From Deltaproteobacteria bacterium (GTDB taxonomy: Bacteria > Desulfobacterota > Desulfobacteria > Desulfobacterales > Desulfobacteraceae): DNA of 5,615 nucleotides. The notes under the pieces were generated by a model. It did no database searches, was not told the DNA's origin, and saw nothing but the letters and a program-made list of their open reading frames with translations. Positions 1 to 5,221 of the stretch are shown here, piece after piece (within the stretch, counting starts at the first letter, position 1; each line of letters starts with the position of its first letter). A program made the translations under genes and the position numbers. The stretch is taken from positions 1 to 5,615 of the forward strand of contig JAFCZY010000245.1 of NCBI GenBank assembly GCA_019314105.1. The letters are read 5' to 3'.

Positions 1-1548
1 TATAAACACACCAATATGCAGACCAGTTTTGGAATTATCTTCCTTGCTGTTGTCAATAACAGGCCACAACTTTTAACCTTAAAAGAGATCCTGAATCATT
101 TTATCAAGCATCGTACAACCGTTATTATCCGTAGGACAAGATTTGATTTAAGAAAGGCAGAAGAAAGGGCCCATATTTTAGAAGGCCTGAAGATTGCCCT
201 GGATCATCTGGATAAGGTGGTGGCGTTGATCCGTGCCTCACGTTCTCCTGAAGAGGCCAAAAACGGGTTGATGTCCACATTCAATCTTACACCCATTCAG
301 GCCCAGGCAATCCTTGATATGCGGTTGCAAAGACTCACAGGACTTGAAAGGGAAAAAATCATCAGCGAATATGATGTCCTTTTAAAGGATATTGCCTGGT
401 ATAATGAGATCCTTTCAAGCGATGAAGTGGTCCGAAGGCTGATTAAAGATGAATTGTCCGAGCTTGATGAAGAATTTGGTGACCAAAGGCGTACAATTAT
501 AGTCGAAAGCACAGCTGAAATCAGTATCGAAGATTTGATTGCCCAGGAAGACATGGTGGTGACCGTGACCAGAAGCGGGTATATCAAACGAAATCCCATT
601 ACCCTGTATACAAATCAGCACAGGGGCGGGAAAGGAAAAACTGCCATGGGAACAAAAGAGAGTGACTTTCTTGAACATCTTTTTGTTGCATCTACCCACG
701 CCACCTTTCTGTTTATTACCAATTTTGGGAAAGTTTATCAGTCAAAGGTTTATGAACTGCCCATGGCAGGGCGTTCAAGTCTTGGAAAGGCCATTGTAAA
801 CCTGTTAAATTTTGATGAAGGTGAAAAACTTGCCACTGTGTTAACGGTTGATAAGTTTGTTGAGAATAAATATGTGGTCATGGCCACTAAAAAAGGAAGG
901 GTGAAGAAAACCCTTCTGATGGCTTATTCAAGACGGCGATCCGGTGGTTTGATCGGGGTTAAACTTGCAGAGGGGGATGAGTTGATTGCCGCCAGGATAA
1001 CCAATGGGGATATGACTATTTTTCTTGGTTCTGAAGGGGGTAAAGTGATCCGTTTTCATGAAGGTGATGTCCGTGCTACCGCAAGGGGTTCTATGGGGGT
1101 TCGTGGAATGAGAATTGACCAGGCCTCAAAAGTTGTTGGAATGGCAGTCCTGGAATCTGAAGATACCCTTCTTACGGTGACTGAAAACGGATATGGCAAA
1201 CGGTCTTTCATCGAAGACTACAGGATTCAGGGCCGTGGGGGAAAAGGTGTTTTTTCAATTAAGACCTCAAAGCGTAATGGTAAAATGGTCTCGTTGCTCC
1301 TTGTGGATGATAATGATGAACTCATGATGGTGACAGATAAAGGGAAGCTGATTCGAACATCCAATGAAAGCATTAATGTGATCAGCAGGAATACTCAGGG
1401 TGTTAGACTGATTAACCTGTCATCCGGTGAAAAATTAATCGGTATTGCACGGCTTCCTGAAGAGGAGAAAGATGATCAGAAAGATATAAATCAGGAGGAT
1501 CTTTCTGTGGATAAGGAGAATGGAGACGGAGAAGTCATCGACTCATAA
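1..1548 (+). CDS. gyrA: DNA gyrase subunit A, C-terminal part (5' end outside window)
   Basis: GyrA is the breakage-reunion subunit of DNA gyrase (A2B2), which introduces negative supercoils using ATP. The frame is open from base 1 (Tyr-Lys-His-Thr-Asn-Met), so the ATG at 16 is internal. By comparison with E. coli GyrA, roughly 340 N-terminal residues are missing, including the active-site tyrosine and quinolone-resistance region. The window holds the end of the breakage-reunion domain with its coiled-coil region (about 1-550) and then the complete beta-pinwheel domain. The GyrA box QHRGGKG is at 616-636 and a second box-like QGRGGKG at 1228-1248, after the ENGYGKRS stretch. The first box separates GyrA from ParC, which lacks a canonical one. 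Other family landmarks are VNLLNFDEGE, GVRGMRID and RNTQGVRLI. The protein ends in an acidic tail, as many GyrA proteins do, and the tail codons overlap the start of radC. Identification is secure. Confidence 0.97.
   Translation, partial: YKHTNMQTSFGIIFLAVVNNRPQLLTLKEILNHFIKHRTTVIIRRTRFDLRKAEERAHILEGLKIALDHLDKVVALIRASRSPEEAKNGLMSTFNLTPIQAQAILDMRLQRLTGLEREKIISEYDVLLKDIAWYNEILSSDEVVRRLIKDELSELDEEFGDQRRTIIVESTAEISIEDLIAQEDMVVTVTRSGYIKRNPITLYTNQHRGGKGKTAMGTKESDFLEHLFVASTHATFLFITNFGKVYQSKVYELPMAGRSSLGKAIVNLLNFDEGEKLATVLTVDKFVENKYVVMATKKGRVKKTLLMAYSRRRSGGLIGVKLAEGDELIAARITNGDMTIFLGSEGGKVIRFHEGDVRATARGSMGVRGMRIDQASKVVGMAVLESEDTLLTVTENGYGKRSFIEDYRIQGRGGKGVFSIKTSKRNGKMVSLLLVDDNDELMMVTDKGKLIRTSNESINVISRNTQGVRLINLSSGEKLIGIARLPEEEKDDQKDINQEDLSVDKENGDGEVIDS
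1493..1518 (+). promoter_or_regulatory. Two Shine-Dalgarno-like sequences before radC
   Basis: AGGAGG lies at 1493-1498 and AAGGAG at 1513-1518, both inside the gyrA coding sequence. The second ends only one base before the ATG at 1520, which is too close for normal use. The first is 21 bases away, which is too far for that ATG but six bases before an in-frame CTG at 1505. Which element drives radC, or whether coupling to gyrA translation does, cannot be decided from the sequence. Confidence 0.45.
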
Positions 1549-2245
1549 GGGCGAAGGACACAGGAAACGGCTGCGGGACAAGTTTTTGAAAAGCGGCCTT
1601 CAAGGATTTCATGATTATGAAGTCATAGAGCTGCTCCTTTCTCTGAATACACCGAGAAAGGACTGCAAACAGAGTGCAAAACTACTCTTAAAACGGTTTA
1701 AGACGTTCCAGGCGGTTCTTGCGGCAAGCCACGAGTCTCTCTGTGAAATTGAAGGAGTGGGACCAGCAAACAGTCTGGGGATCCGATTGATCAAAGAAGT
1801 GGCTGACAGATACCTTGAAGCCAGAATCATTTCAAAGGATGTGGTTCAAAATCCCAAGGACCTGATGGAGTATCTGAATCACACTATCGGACATAAAACA
1901 AAAGAAGTATTTGCCGGTATTTTCCTTGATGCCAAAAACAGGGTGTTGACATCCAAGATCCTTTTTACCGGAACATTGACAACCAGTTCAGTTTACCCAA
2001 GGGAAGTCATCATCAGTGCATTACAGCATAATGCCGCCGCCGTTATTTTTGCTCATAATCATCCTTCCGGAGATGTTGAGCCTTCCGAAAGTGATATTCA
2101 GATCACAAGAAAGCTTTTTTTTGCATTAAAATATGTGGGAATTATTTTGCATGAGCATATGATCATTGGGAATGAAGGGTCTTACAGCTTTGCAGCTCAG
2201 GGAATGATATCAAAATTTAATAAAGAATTTGATGAATTTAAATGA
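1520..2245 (+). CDS. radC: RadC family JAB1/MPN (JAMM) domain protein
   Basis: This 241-residue protein has the usual RadC length and layout. The N-terminal signature GHRKRLRDKF (residues 13-22) is followed by a helix-hairpin-helix-like stretch, LCEIEGVGPANSLGIRLI (74-91), and a JAMM metalloprotease-type domain (about 125-230). The zinc-ligand motif H-x-H-x10-D is intact at His179, His181 and Asp192 (HNHPSGD), and the partner glutamate is probably Glu162 in YPREV. RadC was named as a DNA-repair gene in E. coli, but its biochemical role is unsettled; DNA binding and peptidase or nuclease activity are inferred from the fold only. The ATG at 1520 lies within the gyrA reading frame's tail (29-bp overlap). 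An in-frame stop at 1487-1489 limits any longer form, so the start can only move by a few codons. The last codon overlaps the next gene as ATGA, which implies translational coupling. Confidence 0.93.
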   Translation: METEKSSTHKGEGHRKRLRDKFLKSGLQGFHDYEVIELLLSLNTPRKDCKQSAKLLLKRFKTFQAVLAASHESLCEIEGVGPANSLGIRLIKEVADRYLEARIISKDVVQNPKDLMEYLNHTIGHKTKEVFAGIFLDAKNRVLTSKILFTGTLTTSSVYPREVIISALQHNAAAVIFAHNHPSGDVEPSESDIQITRKLFFALKYVGIILHEHMIIGNEGSYSFAAQGMISKFNKEFDEFK

Positions 2246-2505
2246 ATCAAGACAATGAAAAGCGAGAGTGTTTCGGTATTCTTGAAAAAGTATTTCCCAT
2301 GACCGATAAGGGGTTAAGGCAGACCCCGGATGACTGTTTTTATCATTGTCCCGTTAAAACAAAATGCCTTCAGCAGGCCATGGCTACAAAAGATGGGATT
2401 CAAGTGGAAGAAGAAATTATTGAGAGGAGCAGCAAAGTTGGGGCCATTAATTTTTTTGAGCGCTGGTCCCGCAAAAAACAGGCACACCGCAAAATAAAAA
2501 AATAA
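2242..2505 (+). CDS. Small four-cysteine protein of unknown function
   Basis: I do not recognise this 87-residue protein. Its ATG overlaps the radC stop codon (ATGA at 2242-2245) and no good Shine-Dalgarno precedes it, so it is probably translated by coupling to radC. It has four cysteines: Cys10 near the start, then Cys32, Cys36 and Cys42 in a C-x3-C-x5-C cluster that includes His35 (CFYHCPVKTKC). Such spacing could hold zinc or an iron-sulfur cluster, but that is inference. The C-terminal 20 residues are strongly basic (RWSRKKQAHRKIKK), while residues 53-61 are acidic. There is no signal peptide or membrane segment, so it should be cytoplasmic. The intact frame and tight fit between radC and pgk argue for a real gene. 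The nearby location does not by itself assign a role. Confidence 0.8.
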   Translation: MNQDNEKRECFGILEKVFPMTDKGLRQTPDDCFYHCPVKTKCLQQAMATKDGIQVEEEIIERSSKVGAINFFERWSRKKQAHRKIKK

Positions 2506-2510
2506 TAATA

Positions 2511-2516
2511 AAGGAA
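2511..2516 (+). promoter_or_regulatory. Ribosome binding site of pgk
   Basis: AAGGAA ends three bases before the pgk ATG at 2520, in an AT-rich leader of repeated AATAATAATAA sequence that follows the preceding stop codon. It supports 2520 as the start. No promoter-like -35/-10 pair is visible in the 14-bp gap, so transcription should come from further upstream. Confidence 0.7.
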
Positions 2517-2519
2517 CCA

Positions 2520-3695
2520 ATGAAATCCGTAAGAGATATCGATGTAACGTCAAAAACAGTTTTTGTCAGGGTGGATTATAATGTGCCGGTTGATGAAAAA
2601 TTAAATATTACAGACGATAACAGGATAGTAGAAACGCTCGATCTCATCCGATATCTGGTCAAACGACAGGCAAAAATCATTCTGGCCTCTCACATGGGCA
2701 GACCCAATGGCAAGAGAGATCCAAAGCTCAGTCTGGTGAAGGTCGCTGAAAGATTGTCACAACTTTTAGACAAGCCTGTTTTATTTGCAGATGACTGCAT
2801 TGGCGAGGATATTTCAAAAAGGGTCAGCCAACTGGAGAACAGCCAGATTCTGATGCTGGAGAATTTAAGATTTCACCCTGAAGAAAAAGAGAATAATGAA
2901 GCCTTTGCAAAGAAGCTTGCCAGCCTTTGTGATGTATATGTGAATAATGCCTTTGCTGTTTCCCACCGGGATCAGGCATCTGTTACGGGTATTCCCAAAT
3001 TTGCACCTGAATCTGTGGCGGGGTTTTTACTTGAAAAAGAAGTTCAATCGTATTACGATTCGGTTGAAAATCCTAAAAGACCCTTGGTGGCAGTGATTGG
3101 TGGCGCAAAAGTATCCGGAAAGCTTGCCGCTCTGGAGAATATGCTCAAATTTGTTGATAAACTGATCATTGGCGGTGCAATGGCCAATACATTCTTAAAA
3201 AGCCAGGGAGTTGATACCAAAGGGTCAATGATTGAAGAAGATCTTTTGCAGACAGCGGCCGATATCGTTAAAAAGGCAAAAAAAAAGGGAGAGGATTTTT
3301 TGCTTCCCCGGGATTTGGTTTGTGCGGATAAGTTTGACAAAGATGCCCGGATAAAAGAAGTTCTGGTAGATCAGATCCCGGATCAATGGATGGCGCTGGA
3401 TATTGGTCCAAAGACGGCACTAAGATATGCCAAAGCTATCAAGGATGCAGGAACCATTGTATGGAATGGCCCCATGGGGGTTTTTGAAATGGAAAAATTT
3501 ATATCCGGCACTCAAACAATAGCGGATGCTATCGCGGCATCTTCCGCATTTTCTATTGTTGGCGGGGGGGATACCGGGCTTGCTGCAAAAAAATGTAATG
3601 TTGCAGATAAGGTCAGCTATATATCAACAGGCGGCGGTGCTTTTTTACATTTAATGGAAGGTAAAAAACTTCCGGGAGTGGTTGCCCTGGAATAA
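2520..3695 (+). CDS. pgk: Phosphoglycerate kinase
   Basis: This cytoplasmic enzyme interconverts 1,3-bisphosphoglycerate + ADP and 3-phosphoglycerate + ATP in glycolysis and gluconeogenesis. The protein is full length (391 residues; the bacterial family is about 390-400). Substrate-side motifs are RVDYNVPVD (17-25), Arg35, SHMGRPNG (57-64), LENLRFHP (113-120) and SHRDQAS (148-154). The nucleotide-side half has IGGAKVSGK (193-201), WNGPMGVFE (315-323), VGGGDT (347-352) and STGGGA (369-374). Two conserved spots deviate. The usual V-N-D-A-F-G reads VNNAFA (141-146), with Asn143 in place of Asp, and the usual GGGASLE near the C terminus reads GGGAFLH (371-377). All core catalytic residues look present, so the enzyme should be active. 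A run of nine A (3278-3286) lies in frame in Lys codons 254-256. The gene follows the small cysteine gene by 14 bp. Confidence 0.97.
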   Translation: MKSVRDIDVTSKTVFVRVDYNVPVDEKLNITDDNRIVETLDLIRYLVKRQAKIILASHMGRPNGKRDPKLSLVKVAERLSQLLDKPVLFADDCIGEDISKRVSQLENSQILMLENLRFHPEEKENNEAFAKKLASLCDVYVNNAFAVSHRDQASVTGIPKFAPESVAGFLLEKEVQSYYDSVENPKRPLVAVIGGAKVSGKLAALENMLKFVDKLIIGGAMANTFLKSQGVDTKGSMIEEDLLQTAADIVKKAKKKGEDFLLPRDLVCADKFDKDARIKEVLVDQIPDQWMALDIGPKTALRYAKAIKDAGTIVWNGPMGVFEMEKFISGTQTIADAIAASSAFSIVGGGDTGLAAKKCNVADKVSYISTGGGAFLHLMEGKKLPGVVALE

Positions 3696-3713
3696 AATAC
3701 CAGAGTAGACGAT

Positions 3714-3720
3714 AAAAGGA
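3714..3720 (+). promoter_or_regulatory. Ribosome binding site deciding a GTG start
   Basis: AAAAGGA lies seven bases before the GTG at 3728, which is ideal spacing. Another GTG at 3726 is in a different frame and is followed at once by a stop (TGA at 3729-3731). The element therefore supports 3728 as the start of the 342-codon gene. The 32-bp gap after pgk shows no hairpin or promoter-like pair. Confidence 0.65.
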
Positions 3721-3727
3721 AAATAGT

Positions 3728-4756
3728 GTGATATTCTGCAAACACAGAGATTGTTTGAGCCGGGAAGAAAGACTTAGAAGGTCTTATTACGAGGTGTTAG
3801 AATATTCTCTTGTTAGTTCTTATCATAATTTCCTTCGATTACGAACACCCTATCCGTTTGTCGAATTAAGAGAGCTCAAACCACGGGCAAGAATTCCGTC
3901 AGTTGAATTTGATGCACAAAATTCATTTTTAATTATTTTTTCAGAAGATTTTATCGGCAAAAAACATAAAAAATACATTCGGTATTTTGATGCCAATAAA
4001 ACAACAAAAAATAATTTATTAAAACATAAATATTTTCCGAATGTGGAGAATTTTAACCGGAATCTTAAGTTTTTTGAGACCAGTGAATTCTTTTCATTGT
4101 TAAAATCATTGCTCCCCATCGATTATGCTTTGTTAATTCAAAGAAACCAGCGAACCAAGGTAAGATACGCCCTGACCCATTTTCATGTGAGGATAGACTG
4201 GCCCATTGCCCAGGCGTCTGAAGAACTTGCTAAGGATTTAAGGTATATTTCAAAAGATCTTTATGAAAAAGGGGATAAATATGCTGAAGATTTTCAAAAG
4301 AAAATTTTTGAATATTATGGGGTCCCGATTTTGTCCGGTGGGAGAAGAACAGCAGCCATAGTTGCTGCTCAATACTTCAGACAGCTGCCCGGAATTACGA
4401 CCATTTATGTTTCTTCCAGTGAATCCAGAAATCTTTTAAGGATTGATGAAAGAGGGGTGTCAAAATCCCTGTTGGTCAAATTGCCGGACAGCGAAATAAA
4501 AAAATTGGCTGACATTGCAGGCATTACCCAAAACAGGTTTACCAAAAATTATGTGATTGCAAGACAGCGAAAAAAGTTCATCTGCATTTTGAATGTTCGA
4601 TATGATTATACCAGTCATGCGTTACCCTCGGAAGGAGGAAGACTTCGAGAATTAAACCCAGATACAAACTGGCTGACCGTATCAGAAGAGCATATATTAC
4701 CAAAACCGTATACTTTAACCCATCCCCCGATTCCCTATAAAATGGTATATTTATAA
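3728..4756 (+). CDS. Conserved-looking protein of unknown function, 342 residues
   Basis: I do not recognise a family here. The protein is soluble-looking, with no signal peptide or membrane helix, and is rich in aromatic and basic residues. It starts with GTG and has a short CKHRDC motif at residues 4-9. Residues 77-103 are very basic (Lys/Asn/His-rich) and are encoded in an unusually AT-rich stretch. Residues 160-195 look helical with charged heptad-like spacing. A glycine-arginine patch follows at 203-207 (SGGRR), then a hydrophobic segment ending TTIYVSSSESRNLL (224-237). The C-terminal part, from about 285, includes RYDYTSHALP and ends in a proline-rich tail (LTHPPIPYKMVYL). The good ribosome binding site and uninterrupted 1-kb frame make it a real gene, probably cotranscribed with pgk. 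The basic patch could bind nucleic acid, but this is only a guess. Its stop codon overlaps that of the facing acetyltransferase gene. Confidence 0.85.
   Translation: MIFCKHRDCLSREERLRRSYYEVLEYSLVSSYHNFLRLRTPYPFVELRELKPRARIPSVEFDAQNSFLIIFSEDFIGKKHKKYIRYFDANKTTKNNLLKHKYFPNVENFNRNLKFFETSEFFSLLKSLLPIDYALLIQRNQRTKVRYALTHFHVRIDWPIAQASEELAKDLRYISKDLYEKGDKYAEDFQKKIFEYYGVPILSGGRRTAAIVAAQYFRQLPGITTIYVSSSESRNLLRIDERGVSKSLLVKLPDSEIKKLADIAGITQNRFTKNYVIARQRKKFICILNVRYDYTSHALPSEGGRLRELNPDTNWLTVSEEHILPKPYTLTHPPIPYKMVYL
3901..4080. other. AT-rich trough inside the 342-codon gene
   Basis: By hand count this 180-bp stretch has 42 G+C (about 23%), and 3961-4020 has 11 of 60 (about 18%). A sample of pgk at 2641-2700 has 28 of 60 (about 47%). 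It encodes residues 59-117, including the Lys/Asn-rich segment. It may reflect amino-acid composition, low constraint or foreign origin of the gene. Confidence 0.8.
4751..4756. other. Shared palindromic stop: tail-to-tail gene overlap
   Basis: TTATAA equals its own reverse complement. Bases 4754-4756 are the TAA of the plus-strand 342-codon gene, and 4751-4753 read backwards are the TAA of the minus-strand acetyltransferase gene. The two genes therefore overlap by six bases, leaving no intergenic room for an intrinsic terminator. No strong hairpin followed by a T-run is visible near the junction on either strand. Confidence 0.9.
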
Positions 4757-5206
4757 TTTCTTCAGCAAGGCAATTTCATCACAATTGGGGAAGCTGACAC
4801 AACCGATACAATCTGCCCAGATTTTAATGGGAAGCACATTCTTATCAATGGTTGAAAATCCGAACCGTTCAAAAAAGATCGGTCGGTAGGTGAGGGTGAA
4901 AAGGTCTTTGATTTTAAAATAAAACGCTTCCTGGATAGCTCTTTCTGTGAGCGTGGAGCCAATTCCCCGACCGGTGAAATCAGGGTCAACTGCAAGGGAT
5001 CGGATTTCTGCCAGGTCTTCCCAGCAAAATTGCAGTGCACAGCATCCGACTACTTTTTTTTGCTTGGGATCTTCAAATACCCAGAAGTCTCTTAAGTGGT
5101 CGTATAGTTTGCTAAGCGGCCTGGCTAAAAGCTCTCCTTTTTTACTATAGAGTTGAAGTAAGGCATGGATGGTATTTACGTCATCAAGTATTGCTTTTCT
5201 AATCAT
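4751..5206 (-). CDS. GNAT acetyltransferase, probable short N-acetylglutamate synthase (ArgA-like)
   Basis: This 151-residue single-domain GNAT protein resembles the short stand-alone N-acetylglutamate synthases. Those enzymes acetylate L-glutamate with acetyl-CoA, the first step of arginine synthesis. Family landmarks are KKGELLARPLSKLYDHLRDF (22-41), then EIRSLAVDPDFTGRGIGS (67-84) forming acetyl-CoA-binding motif A, RPIFFERFGF (108-117), and a C-terminal signature KIWADCIGCVSFPNCDEIA (128-146). In motif A (Q/R-x-x-G-x-G/A) the first position is Thr78, while Gly81 and Gly83 are kept. The tail holds three cysteines, Cys133, Cys136 and Cys142, which I recall as typical of this subfamily and possibly metal-binding. 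It follows the U32 gene by 15 bp, so the two are probably cotranscribed, although no shared pathway is obvious. A GNAT enzyme with another substrate cannot be excluded; the fold is certain and the substrate is moderately likely. Confidence 0.85.
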   Translation of the reverse strand: MIRKAILDDVNTIHALLQLYSKKGELLARPLSKLYDHLRDFWVFEDPKQKKVVGCCALQFCWEDLAEIRSLAVDPDFTGRGIGSTLTERAIQEAFYFKIKDLFTLTYRPIFFERFGFSTIDKNVLPIKIWADCIGCVSFPNCDEIALLKKL

Positions 5207-5212
5207 TTCAGA

Positions 5213-5218
5213 TCCTTT
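5213..5218 (-). promoter_or_regulatory. Ribosome binding site of the acetyltransferase gene
   Basis: Read on the minus strand, AAAGGA lies six bases before the ATG at 5206-5204, inside the 15-bp gap after the U32 gene's stop codon. This supports the chosen start and suggests that translation does not depend wholly on coupling. Confidence 0.7.
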
Positions 5219-5221
5219 CTC

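Noticed and set aside
16..18. ATG as a possible true start of the gyrA-like gene
   Set aside because: The five codons before it are open and fit the GyrA family sequence, and the N-terminal catalytic half would otherwise be missing. The gene is cut by the window edge.
415..699. Minus-strand open frame of 94 codons opposite gyrA
   Set aside because: It is a shadow of the strongly conserved gyrA frame, has no recognisable domain and lies wholly within the real gene. The same applies to the other antisense frames at 297-599, 1615-1830, 2314-2553, 3053-3340 and 3850-4119.
757..769. Perfect inverted repeat CTGCC-CAT-GGCAG inside gyrA
   Set aside because: The arms are only five bases with a three-base loop, no T-run follows, and it lies in conserved coding sequence (ELPMAG). 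It is best explained by codon choice.
1945..1983. Two TTGACA sequences inside radC that could be -35 promoter elements
   Set aside because: Neither has a TATAAT-like hexamer at 16-18 bases downstream, so no promoter for the downstream genes can be claimed.
3278..3290. Run of nine A followed by G in pgk, containing an in-frame A-AAA-AAG slippery heptamer
   Set aside because: The -1 frame after the slip reaches TAA at 3329-3331 after only about 14 codons and would just truncate Pgk. I see no clear stimulatory stem-loop or upstream Shine-Dalgarno, so programmed frameshifting is not supported.
3564..3570. Run of seven G in pgk as a possible sequencing error or slippage site
   Set aside because: The frame stays intact through it and encodes the conserved VGGGDT loop, so no error is indicated.
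4947..5150. Plus-strand frame of 67 codons and minus-strand frame 4762-5040 over the acetyltransferase gene
   Set aside because: Both are out-of-frame shadows of a gene with clear GNAT motifs and its own ribosome binding site.
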